Positions 48,355-59,370 are shown, counted from the stretch's first letter. The stretch is 64,000 nucleotides of DNA from Paguma larvata (GCA_030068075.1 CM057832.1:79020502-79084501); one strand, 5' to 3'. A program made the numbers and translations. The notes: a model not told the origin generated them from the letters alone.

Positions 48355-48391
48355 GGGGGGGGGGGTGGTGGGGCGGGGAAGGGGGGGGAGA
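48355..48391 (+). repeat. G-rich run, possible G-quadruplex
   Basis: About ten G, then TGGTGGGGCGGGGAAG and a further eight G. At least four runs of four or more G fall within 37 bases. Confidence 0.8.
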
Positions 48392-49202
48392 AGTTGCCCA
48401 CACACTGCGGGGCCTGGCTCTGTGAGCATCAGGGAGTATCTTTAAGCCATGAAGATAAAGTCTTTGAAAACTGAGTGTGATGTCACACAGACAAGGATCC
48501 TTTGACGTCAGCACCGTTATGCAGATTCGAGACTAGGAGAGACCCCATATTGGTCCCCAGTGTTAGTCACCCCTCTGCCGCCTGGTAATGAAAAAGTAGA
48601 TGAAAAGGCACAATCTACAGATGACCGTCCAGCTCACCATTTTGGTGTAGCACTCCTAAAGCCACACACAAAGAGAACAGCAGGGAAGGGAAATCACTCA
48701 TCAGGGATACGTCCAAGGAACACACCCCTGGGCAACCACAAGAGAATCGACCCACTGATTAGGTAAGCATGAGAGGCAAGAGGTGGTATTAAAACTTAAA
48801 AGTAAGCACGGATCAATGACACTGAGTCACGAAGACAAAAATTTTCTGAGAATGTGATTATATTCCCCTACTAAACACCTAGTCCTAGAAATTGATTTGT
48901 CTGGGTCCTGAGAAGGTCTGATAAAAAGAAAATCTCAAAAACGTAACTGAAAGTCTAAATCTTTTTCACCCGGAATGTTGCTTCTGCTATGAGACGGTAT
49001 CTAATTCCTGAAGACAGGGCCAGAGGGCCTGTTTGTGACCCAAAATGAGCTCACCAGAATCTGGGGCCGATGGAAAGCTTTTGGTTAAGGCTTGTTTCAG
49101 AGCATATGGGCTGAGCGGCCGTCAGAGTTGAGCGTTAATGACCTGTTTGAAGTATAGAGACGAATCACAGGCAGTTGGAAGCCCTTGAACATCAGTTGAT
49201 CA

Positions 49203-49211
49203 GAGAGAGAA

Positions 49212-49290
<79 letters not shown>

Positions 49291-49317
49291 GAAGGAAGGA
49301 AGGAAGGAAGGAAGGAA

Positions 49318-49367
<50 letters not shown>

Positions 49368-49438
49368 GAAAGAAAGAAAGAGAAAGAAAGGAAGAGAGAA
49401 AGAAAGGAAGAGAGAAAGAAAAGAAAGAAAAGGGAGAA

Positions 49439-49478
<40 letters not shown>

Positions 49479-49637
49479 AAGAAGGAAGGTAGGGAAGGCA
49501 GGAAGGAAGGCAGGAAGGCAGGAAGGAAGGCAGGAAGGCAGGAAGGAAGGCAGGAAGGAAGGCAGGAAGGCAGGAAGGCAGGAAGGAAGGCAGGAAGGAA
49601 GGCAGGAAGGCAGGAAGGCAGGAAGGAAGGAAGGAAG
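49203..49637 (+). repeat. Compound purine microsatellite (GAAA/GGAA/GGCA)n
   Basis: Blocks of GAAA, then GGAA, then GAAA again, mixed GA-rich sequence, and a final GGCAGGAA/GGAA array. 49203-49489 is 287 bases without a pyrimidine. Open reading frames here, rich in Lys/Arg/Glu or Ser/Phe/Leu/Pro, are artefacts. The flanks carry the same 10-mer CCCTTGAACA (49182-49191 and 49640-49649). Confidence 0.95.
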
Positions 49638-51044
49638 TCCCCTTGAACAAGGTACCAAAATCATCATGATTTAAGGTTTAGTTAATTACTTGCTTTCTGA
49701 CATTTGGACTGTTTAGAAATGAAAGGCTTTGAAGATACTCTAATCAGCTGAAGGTACTGCTGTTTGCGAAGAGTCCTTGGTGGCATGTCTCATCCGTCCC
49801 CCTGCCCTCTGAAGTTCACGGAGATAGACCCGGTATCCGCCCCAGATCTCGACAAGCTCATCAGCAGCCTTTCAGACCATCAGTCCCTGCAGAGCGAGAG
49901 AGATCCGGGGTGCAGTGTGGTCTGTAGGCTGCTCAACTTGCACAGGAGTTTTATTTTACCAGGAGACAGCCCGAAAGCAGGCGGAGACAGCTCGGAGCTG
50001 GCTTGGAGACAGAGTGAGTGGGACCTGGCGCCAGACTGAGGAGTCTTGAGGGAGCAGGGGCTGGGGTACTGAGCGGGCGGGCCGTGGAGAAGCTTGAGGT
50101 CTGAGCTAAGGCCACTGCAGCTGTAACCAAGGCAACCGCTGGAGCCAGGTTTCCAATCAGACACCCAACGAGCAGTGTGTTGTCGGTGAATGGGCCAGGC
50201 AGACATCCTTTGAAGGGTACATCCATGAGAGTCGGGAGCCTTCCAGTCCCAGAGCGGGGTGGGTGGACCCTACCTCAGGGAGGAGATTGGACGCATGTAA
50301 GGCAGAGCAGAGGGAGCTCTCAGACTGGGGCTGGGCATTGAGGCGGGATCCCTAGGAGTGGATGGAACCACCTCTTAGCCGTTCGACGATTTACAGCCGA
50401 AAAGGAGAGCTTATTCCTACCTTCTAGAGACTAGGCCAAACGCGGTGGTGGGTGGGCAGGTTGTGGGTGGGAGAGACCCGGAAAGGGAAGTGCCCTGACT
50501 CAACTAGGGCGCCTGGGGAGTTCTCGCCGTCCCCTGGCAGCATCCTGGGGGAATATTTGGGGAGTGACATGACTCTGGTGTTTAACACCTGTGACTCTGT
50601 GATGGGTCCCGGGTCTGGGAGACTGGATTAACGCTAAGCCCAACCAGATGGTGGGAATGAGATGCTTCGTGTGTTGAAATAATTCCCGTCTCAGCCTACT
50701 AAGGGAGAACGGGGGAAGAAAATGCTAGATCCAGCTGGGAAAAGCAGAGACAACAAGTCTGGAGCTAACTAAGATAAGGAAAAATATGTTGGCACCTGTT
50801 ATGAAACAGAAGGGCATAAACTATTTGTGAAATGTAAGATGAAGTATGAAAACTGGAGGGCTCAGCTTCTAAGACTCAGAATCTGGCCCACAGCTGCTGA
50901 ATGAAAGGCACAGAGCAGGCTCCAGCTCACCCGTTCACCAAGCCAGTGCTGTCTGCTGGTTCTCTAGCTTCAACATGACTCCCTTGCTCCCCAGGGAGTG
51001 GATGGGAGTATTCTGAAAACTAAATAAATAATCCAAAGCCCCAT

Positions 51045-51260
51045 GGCCAAGCATTTTCTGTGTGCCACACTCTGCTCAGGCCTGCACAGACACTAACCTC
51101 TCATCTTCCCAACTGTGTGGAACAGATTCTTTTACCCTTGTCCTCTATGTATGGAAACGGAATCTCAGAGAGGTTAATCAGCAGGCCCGAGGTCACACAG
51201 TTTGTAAGTGGCAGAGGAGGGACGCGAATCCAAAGTCCCGGCTCTGCAGCATAACACCTC
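51045..51260 (-). repeat. MIR-like fragment
   Basis: AATCTCAGAGAGGTTAATCA, GAGGTCACACAGTTTGTAAG and TGGCAGAGGAGGGACGCGAA are the MIR core in reverse; well preserved. Confidence 0.8.
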
Positions 51261-51502
51261 GATCCCGCAACTAAGCCATTTTAAAGGAAGTCATGAGGCT
51301 GGGAAGTCCTGAAGACCAAATGGAGCCTTGGCTAATCTAATTATGTGAAAATGTGAATTGCCTGCGATCCCTACAGAGGAAGGGTCTTTATGCTAGCTGA
51401 ATTTTACAGACTGAGGGGCCGCCCGCCCTTTTAACGAATAGTCCTTATTTTGCTGAAATCTTTTCACCAGGCAGTAGGAAAGGTCTCACATAGATTCTGT
51501 AT

Positions 51503-51715
51503 CTTTTTAAATTTTTTTATTTATTTTTGAGAGAGAGAGACAGAACGTGAGCTGGAGAGGGGCAGAGAGAGAGAGAGAAACGCAGAATCTGAAGCAGGCT
51601 CCAGGCTCTGAGCCGTCAGCACAGAGCCCGATGTGGGGCTTGAACTCACCAACTCCGAGACCATGAACTGAGCTGAGGTCGGATGCTTAACCAACAGAGC
51701 CACCCCAGGCGCCCC
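51503..51715 (-). repeat. Feliform tRNA-Lys SINE
   Basis: Reverse copy ending CACCCCAGGCGCCCC. Flanked by ATTCTGTAT at 51494-51502 and 51717-51725. Confidence 0.94.
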
Positions 51716-53169
51716 AATTCTGTATTTTTTTTTAAAAAGGGAGAGTGTTTCCAAATATTACTGCTAAGATGGCTCAGTAGATACTGTTACCTCCCACCCG
51801 CCTCTTCTCCCCACCCTCTACCCCCGTGCAGATATTGAATAAAAACCTCTTCTCCCATATGTGTAACTTGGAAATATAAAAGTTCAATGTAAATGCGTGG
51901 TGACAAAGAGGAAATTTTCTACAAATAATGACAAGAGGTTATGAAACTACTGTTAACATCACTGAAATATTAGCTGAAGGGATTAGGAAAAAAATTTAAA
52001 AAGATACAGATTTGGAGAAGTAAACCAACGTTGGTGTCTGTGTTCTGGCCAATTTTAGAGACTCTTTTAACCTCTGATTATGGTTTGGATTTAATCATTT
52101 TAATGGAAATATGTAAATACGTAAACCCTGTCTAGCTCTATCTGTTTTACTAGCTCCCCCCCCCCTTTTTAAAATTAGAATTAGTTAAAAGAAAAAGACA
52201 CAGCATTTGGTTTTAGCAGATTAGAGTGTGTCTCTCTAATTCTGGAATAACACTTCAGCTCAAGTAGAAAATATTATCTTTCTCAGAACTCTTGCTGGTA
52301 GAATATATCTGAGACCATATGCAATTAGACACCAACTCTTAGCTTAAGTGAAAGTCAGACTACAAAGGCCATGTTCAAAAATGTGCTTCCCATGCTTCCA
52401 AACCCAGAATGAGGGCTCATCAATAAGATGGGACAAGCGCTGTCTCCCTGGGGCCTCTCAAAAAAAAAAAATCACTAAAAGGTAAGGTCCACTGCATTCA
52501 TCTGGGCTATCACGAATATAGTGTCACCTTTCTTACTGCAGAGCCATCTGCCAGCTAACTTACTTTGAATCGATTTATTTACCTAGTTCTCCAGAAAGTA
52601 AGAATTTCCTCTCTTTTCCAAACAGTTTATGGGAATGACAAAACTGGCCATCAGAAAAGAATCTGCAGACTTACTTAGAAAGAGAAGTTAAATTAAGTAA
52701 GTAATATTCAGCCAAGGGCTAATTGTGTCCAACACCAACATCTTTAAACATGAAGACTTTTACAGGTTTTGGAAACATAAAATTGGGAAGGGTTCTTATA
52801 ATTCTACTGCGTAGAGTTTGAGAGATTTTTCCACCTACTCGGCCACCTGTATATGGATCTAAGATATCCTTTAAAGAGAAAGATGGGGAGGAAATGTGTT
52901 TATATTCTTTGATTTTCATGACCTAGCAGGTAGGGACGACGAAAGTTCCTTAATACCTGACAACTGCCCTGTGGGGTCAGAAGAATTAAATTCACACCGT
53001 GAGGGGGGAAAAAGGATAATGTGACAGAAAAATGACTATTCAGTTAAATAATTTTTTAAAGGAGGAGACTGCAGGAGAGGTGAGGAACTTGGAATTAATT
53101 CAAGTTCTGACCACGGGTATCTACTGGGAAAATTCCATATGTAAGGAGGAAGAGAAAGAGAATACTTAC

Positions 53170-53263
53170 CTGTCTGATTTTGGCAGTGAACAGGAGAGAA
53201 GGAAATATCATCCAGGGCCACGTACCCTCCTTTAGGACCATTGAAAGCAACTTCAAAAATAAC
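53170..53263 (-). CDS. MAMDC2: MAMDC2 exon: end of MAM domain 2
   Basis: Coding exon of 94 bp, phase 0 in and phase 1 out. The acceptor is ctgcag/GTT and the donor ACAG/gtaagt, a strong consensus. It encodes VIFEVAFNGPKGGYVALDD then ISFSPVHCQNQT. This is the canonical last third of a MAM domain: the G-x-x-x-ALDDI-x-F motif followed by the fourth cysteine. NQT is an N-glycosylation sequon just after the domain. It joins the upstream exon without frameshift across a 4010-bp intron. Its length equals that of the equivalent MAM3 exon at 22355-22448, which supports descent of the MAM units by duplication. Confidence 0.96.
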
Positions 53264-53741
53264 CTGCAGAGGAAAATGACGCATCGTTACAGGTTTTCGT
53301 ATTTTCTGGAAGGCTTCAGAGCTCTTAACTGTGATTTAAAATGAGGTGGCAATCCAGCCAGGTGATGGCAAGTTGTAAGTACTTAGGAATCCAGTTCCTA
53401 AATCTAGGGCAGCTCCCGTCTTGATATACAGTTTGTTTCAGGGAGAGGGAATCCTAAACCCTCAGTTGTAATTTACTGATGGACTTTTCCCCTCCCTTGA
53501 GTGTATATCACTCTCTGATAGAACTACTGAAATGACGATTTGTACTATGACCTTCAATTAAAGAAACAAGAGGCTACTTGCAGAGGGCAGGCTCTGTTCT
53601 CCAAATGCCCTTCACAGAGAACTAAGCCCTCCAGAACTCCTTCCCTTTACAGACATGAAATTCTACGTGAGGGTTCTGGACAAAGATGCAGAATCAGAGA
53701 TGGTTACCTGTCGGCTAAGGCAAAATCAGGCCCCAAATTCT

Positions 53742-54202
53742 TTTCATTTTAAAATTTTAAACTTATTTTTACTTTTTTTTTTAATGTTTATTTATTTCTG
53801 AGAGAGACAGAGAGAGAGTGAGCAGGGAAGGGCAGAGAGAGAGGGAGACACAGAATCCGAAGCAGGCTCCAGGCTCTGAGCTGTCAGCACAGAGCCCGAC
53901 GCGGGGCTCGAACTCACGAACCGCGAGATCATGACCTGAGCCAAAGTCGGCCACTTAACCGACTGAGCCACCCAGGCGCCCCTATTTTTACTTTTTAAAA
54001 TTTTATTTGAGAGAGAAGAGAGCTTGCGTGCATGCACGCACGCATGTAAGTGGAGGAGGGGCAGAGGGAGAGACAGAATCTGAAGCAGGCTCCACGCTCA
54101 GCACAGAGCCCAATGTGGGGCTCAATCCCATGACCCTGGGATCACGAACCTGAGCAGAAATCAAGAGTCAGATGCTTAACAGAATGAGCCACCCAGGTGA
54201 CC
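53742..54202 (-). repeat. Older SINE split by a younger SINE
   Basis: Outer element with a perfect 15-bp duplication CAGGCCCCAAATTCT (53727-53741 and 54203-54217). Its visible body runs from about 53997 to 54202. It contains a GCATGCACGCACGCATG near-palindrome in the GA-rich part. The younger element lies in its tail. Confidence 0.9.
53778..53982 (-). repeat. Young feliform SINE nested in an older SINE
   Basis: Very close to consensus. Flanked by TATTTTTACTTTTT at 53764-53777 and 53983-53996 (perfect). Inserted into the tail of the older SINE. Confidence 0.95.
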
Positions 54203-54839
54203 CAGGCCCCAAATTCTATGTACGGATGTTAGCACTTCAGCATGTCCAGGCATGGCCAAGTGGTTAGAAAGAACATGAGGTTGTTAATGGGTCAACCCTT
54301 CCATTTTCCTCCCTTCTCTGCCACCAACTTCTACTCTGAGGTCAGTCGACTACTTCCTGCCTGTTACTACGGGATCAGGTGTGGTGCGCACAGCATGGCA
54401 CTCAGTCGCAAGCACTGCCCCAGGGGACAGTTCACTCTGGCGAATTAACAGGAAAAGATGCAGCGTTTGAAGGGCTTGAAACTCCAGGGCCTCAGGGACC
54501 GGGCAGGTAACAGAGATCCATGACACGAGCTTGGTGTGACACAGCAGGAAAGGGGGTAGACTGTCCTGAAATGGAGAATGCAAGCCAGGTCTGAAAGGTG
54601 GGGGGCTCCTACGTAGCTTCCTCCACTGCTGATGTGTGGGAGTCCCGGCCTGAAGTGTCTGGCCCTACAAAATTGTCAGCAGGATCTGGATCTCCAGGTT
54701 TTTATTTGAAATCTTTGAATTTTTCAGTGTTGGCAATGAATTCAAACACGCAAACAGACACTACCCTAGTGGCCAAGCAAACCGTTGTGGGCTAGATTTG
54801 ACTCCTAAGCTTCTAGTTTTCAACCTGTTTTGAGAGAAG

Positions 54840-55060
54840 AGTGTCTCGGAGGCAGATAGACCAGAGTTCGAATCTCATTTCTGTCACTTACTAGCTGGGT
54901 GACCTTGAATATGTTGCTAACTCTTTCAAGGGCTTTCTTCCATTATTCATAGAAAAAGCCTAATACCTGCTACCTTGTAGGACTGTTGAGATTAAATGAG
55001 ATGAGGTATATAAGGCTCCTGGTATGGAGTCAGCTGCATACGGAGCTCTGTACTCAATTC
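54840..55060 (+). repeat. MIR-like fragment
   Basis: CCAGAGTTCGAATCTCATTT, TGTCACTTACTAGCTGGGTG, ACCTTGAATATGTTGCTAAC and TGAGATTAAATGAGATGAGG follow the MIR order closely. Confidence 0.8.
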
Positions 55061-56394
55061 ACGTCTATTTCTCCAGGCTGACCAACCCCTCTTGAACTCA
55101 TATTCAGGTTTGAGCCTCGTTAGCCGCTAATTAGCTCAAGCAGGTTCCTTCCCTCCTCCAGGTCTGAGTTTCTCCAGGTTTGAAAGAAAGAATGTAGACA
55201 CGACGGGCCTGCTCAGCTACAGACACCTGAATTCAGCACAATCTAAGATGGGCCCTGGAAGCCTGTCGCTGGCCCAAGTCGAGGGGAGGCTGAGAACAAA
55301 GGGGACAGACATTGACCAGTGGGAAGCGGCAATGGAGCCCACACACACGGCACAGGTCCGCGACATTTCATCGTCAGGGTGCTCGCTGATAAAGTGAATG
55401 ACAGAGCTTGATCTTACTGGTGGAGTGAGAATATTTCTGAGCAGAATTTGCAAATCATAGTCCATGTGCCAAGGCATTCTCTCCTGTTCGGGAAGGGGGT
55501 CTCGGATGCTTGTGTTCCTTTCTAAGATCCATTTGAGAAGACGGTGACATTAAATTCACTGATTTGTGCAGAGTGAGTTTCTTTTGCCGGCAGTTACCAA
55601 GAGCAAGCAGTAGCAGCATGAGTCAGACTTGCTGCAGCAAAATCACGCACGTGTGAACCGAAACGGTACACACTGAAGTGCAGCAGTGTCCAGAGTTGTG
55701 ACTTTTCAAGCACTGACGGAAAAGAAAATTCAGCAACGTCTCGCTCACACAAACGCTGCCCAGGGAATTTGCGGTTGGATGGAAGGAGTTTGTGAAGAAA
55801 CTGTCGTCACTCTGTGTGTGTGACTCATTTGACTTTAAGAAAAGGAAAGATTTCTGAAACAGTATGTGCATTTCTTTTCCTCTTTATAATCCAAACTCAG
55901 AAAATTTTCCACTGGGCTGCAAGAGCAGATCAAGGCCTCGTCCGACTTTGGGAGAGGAAATAGCACACGTCCTGCAAAGGGCACTGTGTTCTCTCTGGAG
56001 CTGTATGGGGGGGCGGGAGGGGATCTGGGCTAAGGGGGTAAGGGGAGTGGCAGGCACGCCTGCAGTAGACAGAACATGTCACAAACCAGTCCCGTCCCAA
56101 CGGCCTCTGACGCTCCTCATCAGGTGAGCAGATGGCCACTGAAAAGCATGCAGAGAAGAATCCACTTCTTCTGCATTTTAAAGGGAACTAGGGAAGACAT
56201 TACAAAGAGTACAAAGCTAAGAAGGGGATATTAACAAACCTGTGGTAACTAAGCCCTTACGTACAGCTCCGAATCTGGAACCACACTGTTGCATCCACTG
56301 ATTCTAGAGGTCCTCCGGCGGGGGCTGGGTGGGGGAGGTGGTCCTCAGACAGGGCTGGGCCTCTGCCTTCAGCTCTAGGTCACATTTCAGTCCA

Positions 56395-56545
56395 GAATTT
56401 TCCTAACTGCCTGGCACTCACCAGCTGTGTGACCCAGATAAAAAACATCAAACGGCTCAGACTCGCTCTTTTCTCCTTCCTTATCTATAATTTGGGGATC
56501 ATTCTATCTACTCTGGATTGTTTCAAGTATTGGAACTACATAAAG
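56395..56545 (+). repeat. MIR-like fragment
   Basis: CTCACCAGCTGTGTGACCCA, a CTCCTTCCTTATCTATAATT stretch and TTGGGGATCATTCTATCTAC follow the MIR order. Confidence 0.6.
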
Positions 56546-57240
56546 ATAGATATGTATTAACGTAGGTTCTTCGAAAGGAAGTCCGCAAGGATGAACACCA
56601 GAATGTTAGTGTTCTCATCCTTGTAGGGTTGGCCTGGGTGGTTTTAGTCGGTTTCACTTTCCTGAAGTTTCTAATTCTTCTGCATTGGATACTTATCACT
56701 CATGCAACTATAAAAAGTTTTAAAACTAAAGTACCAAGACTTGTTTCAAATTGGGGCCACAATCATAAACCTATTTCTAATTTTTATGACATTACTTAAA
56801 ATATCAAGGAGGAAAGAATAAGTTCGCTTCTCTCTCTCTCTCTGTTAAGACTCTTCCCTCAAGTAAGGGGAAGCTTTCTCCCTCCTCTCAGGAATAGAAA
56901 GTCAAGAGTGGGTTTCACTCAGAGGGCATTCATCTCTTTTGAACTCACCAAGACCACAGTGCAAGGTTCAGAGGGGAAGGGTACCCAAGAAATGGAGTTG
57001 ATTGACTGGCCTTTTCTCTATCTGTCCTTAAAAATAGTCTTGGTAGAAAATGAAGATGACCAAGCAGGAAGACAGAGGAAGAGGGAAGAAAGAAGAGAGG
57101 GGAAGAGGGAAAAGCTTAGGGAGCCAAGGAAGGGAAAAGTTAGATGGACACACACAGAGAAGAATGCATGAATGTGGCCGGTGGCGTCTCCCGACCGCCA
57201 GGCCTGTGCGCCTGCGCAGAGCAGGGCGGCCAGGGCTCAC

Positions 57241-57273
57241 CTGGACACACCTGGACACACCTGGAGGACCTAC
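57241..57273 (-). promoter_or_regulatory. MAMDC2: Potential alternative 5' splice sites after the MAM2 exon
   Basis: Read on the gene strand, the donor GAG/gtaggt is followed by three repeats ending CCAG before GT, at +13, +23 and +33. The last is CAG/GTGAGC, at least as close to the donor consensus as the annotated site. Using it would add 33 nt, in frame and without a stop (VGPPGVSRCVQ). The +13 and +23 sites would shift the frame. Whether any is used cannot be told from sequence. Confidence 0.5.
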
Positions 57274-57530
57274 CTCCATGGGGTACGGCGCGCTAAACTC
57301 CACCTCGGCGAGATTCCAGACACCAGTCCCTGGCCTGTCCATTTTCCAGATTTCCTCGTACAGGCCGGCGCCATCCCGAGTGTAGAGCGAGAAGATATTG
57401 TCATTCCCCTGCTGCAGTTGGTAATAAAACGCCAGGCAGCCGGACATGGGGGCCGTGGTCATCGGGGAGATGAGTTGCGCCACCTCCTGGAAGTGCTTGA
57501 CGTAAACCGAGTCCACGTACATGTAATGGC
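57274..57530 (-). CDS. MAMDC2: MAMDC2 exon: core of MAM domain 2
   Basis: Coding exon of 257 bp on the minus strand, entering in phase 1 and leaving in phase 0 (2 bases plus 85 codons). The acceptor reads ttttcag/GC and the donor GAG/gtaggt. The protein begins (G)HYMYVDSVYVKHFQEV, carries the third MAM cysteine in GCLAFYYQLQQGN, and ends NLAEVEFSAPYPME, closely matching the second MAM domain of vertebrate MAMDC2. MAM domains are beta-sandwich adhesion modules of about 160 residues, held by disulfides. MAMDC2 is a secreted, four-MAM-domain protein of roughly 690 residues, described as a proteoglycan (mamcan). The exon carrying the first two cysteines of this domain was not found downstream of 57530 and should lie beyond base 64000. 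A GTGAGC site 33 nt past the donor could extend the exon in frame. Confidence 0.96.
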
Positions 57531-57564
57531 CTGAAAATCACACCGACGACACACAGCGTTAAGC

Positions 57565-57612
57565 CAGGCGTGGCGGGTGGGGGCGGGGAGAAGCGGGGGT
57601 GGGGGGGCGGTT
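57565..57612 (+). repeat. G-rich tract near an acceptor, possible G-quadruplex
   Basis: GGGTGGGGGCGGGGAGAAGC followed by GGGGGTGGGGGGGCGG. It lies about 35-80 nt upstream of the MAM2 exon acceptor and is C-rich on the transcribed RNA. Confidence 0.75.
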
Positions 57613-58289
57613 CAGATGACGTGATGCGATTCTGGGATTTCCTTCAACACAATCCAGGTGGAGCGGTGGCGAGGAAGCGGACGAGCTCCGGACGCAAGAA
57701 GTGTGGTGGTTGGGTTGGAGGGTGTCGCGGCCACGCAGGGGGTGGGGGGGCAGGGAGAGCAGGAGGAGTTCCACGTGCTCTGCTCAGCACGCGACAACAC
57801 CCATCCTTCCTCCTTGCCTTACTTTCGGCTGAAGTGAAATACACATACACAAAGGTAGAAGCATCCGCTGCAAAGTGCTGGGAGGTTCAGGAGCTGCACA
57901 CAGCTGTGGAAAGAAACAGAACATTACCCCAGGAGGCCCTCCCCCGCCCAGGCTTTCTGTGAGTTTCCAGATTTCTAAGAACATACCAGGCATACCGTCT
58001 GTTCCTACAGGGTCACAGAGGGGCCTTTCCATACATTTTACAACATCCACAAAACGTCACGGCGGAGCTTTTTTTGAGAGAAACTAAGATTTTGTCTTCA
58101 GACCAGATTACACATTGTGTCTCTGACGGAACACGTAAACAGGGTTGGGATTCGGGTGGTGGCACTGGGGCCGCCACTCTCCGCCAGGCCTTGGCGGGCT
58201 CTGGGCCCGGAGGCTGGCCTCCCTCAGAGGCATTTTGTGAAACAGAGAAACAGGGAGGTGGGATGGGGGAAGCCTGAATTTGCCACTGA

Positions 58290-58450
58290 TGAGACCTGAG
58301 GCTGAATCCTGCCGGGACCTCAAGCAGGTGAGGCTTCGGTCTCCTGATCGCTACAGTGAGAACGGGGTACTTCCCTCCTGGGGCCGATAGGAGCATTAAC
58401 CGAGATTATGGATGTCAAGTGCTTAGCACGGGCCTGGCACATTGTAATTG
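58290..58450 (+). repeat. MIR-like fragment
   Basis: GAGGCTGAATCCTGCCGGGA, GCATTAACCGAGATTATGGA and AGTGCTTAGCACGGGCCTGG follow the MIR order. Confidence 0.65.
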
Positions 58451-59370
58451 CCTAACACAATTATAATGAAATAAAGGAGTGTCATTGATGATTCTGGTAC
58501 CGTGCCTTCCCCATTGTCTCTTTTGCCTAAAGGGTAGTTGTTATTATTAGCAATTTAAGCTGCAGCGGTGGAGGAGGGCCATGCAAGGGAGCTTCAATAG
58601 AATGACCTTTTGTATTTATAAGTTCAGAACAATTACAACTTAATATCTTTGTTTTAGTACATGGTGCCTATTAATAATACTTCCTTTCTTCTGCAGCAGT
58701 AAGGGGATTAGGAAGAATATATGCCTTCATCCACCCGATACTTGCTTTGCTTCTAGAACACCGCCCAGTGTGCAACAGGCCCCCAACGAATGATTATTCA
58801 AAGCACAGATACAGCCTGAGGAAGCCTGTCACCTCGACAGGGCAGAGGGTTCAGGTGGATAAATCAAGGCTCGCTTTCTCCCGGCAGCAAATTGCTCAGC
58901 CCCCCGAATCATCTCCCTTGTTGAACTATAATTTCTCTCGGCATCTTGCCGAGCCATGCCACTGTGCACCGATGGCGATCACAAACACAGATGACTGGAG
59001 GGGCCAGCCAAATCAAGTATACAAGCTGAGGTGGAGCGGGTCTGGGAGAAAACAGTGACCAGCTAGTTGCCGACATTTGAAACATCTTTCATCAGCAATG
59101 AGACAGAAGTCAAGCTCCTCTGGAAAAAAAAATCAGAAAATCTGATACCGCCGAGCCCATGTTCTCGCGCTGCGGCGACCAGCTGGCGGAAAGGAACGGC
59201 GGCCCCTTGCACGGGCTGTGTTCTCCGGTCCCGAGACTGACTGCATCCTTCCCTCTGCCACCGGCCGACACCTCGACATACAGCCTGATGCCTCAGGCTT
59301 TTCCCACTGAAGCTCAGAATCTAAATTTTCAGAGCAAATCTATCCACTTAAAAATGACACCCCCGGTATT

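Larger units (their letters stand above)
45598..53169. other. MAMDC2 intron of 7572 bp
   Basis: Intron between MAM2 and MAM3. Contents: a SINE at 46714, a stack of three SINEs (47060-47702), another at 47904, a G-rich run at 48355, a long purine microsatellite at 49203, a MIR at 51045 and a SINE at 51503. Nothing recognised at 45598-46710, 48125-49200 (outside the G-run), 49640-51040 and 51730-53169. Confidence 0.85.
53264..57273. other. MAMDC2 intron of 4010 bp
   Basis: Intron within the MAM2 coding region. It holds a nested SINE pair (53742-54202) and MIR-like fragments at 54840-55060 and 56395-56545. Next to the upstream exon is a short tandem repeat with extra GT donor-like sites. The remaining sequence, including 55070-56390, shows nothing I recognise. 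Confidence 0.85.

Noticed and set aside
49175..49667. Long Lys/Glu-rich and Ser/Phe/Leu/Pro-rich open reading frames
   Set aside because: They are translations of the purine microsatellite in several frames, with no other coding evidence.
57570..57962. 130-codon plus-strand open reading frame antisense to the upstream part of the MAM2 intron
   Set aside because: Gly-rich translation of G-rich DNA; no domain and no transcript evidence in sequence.
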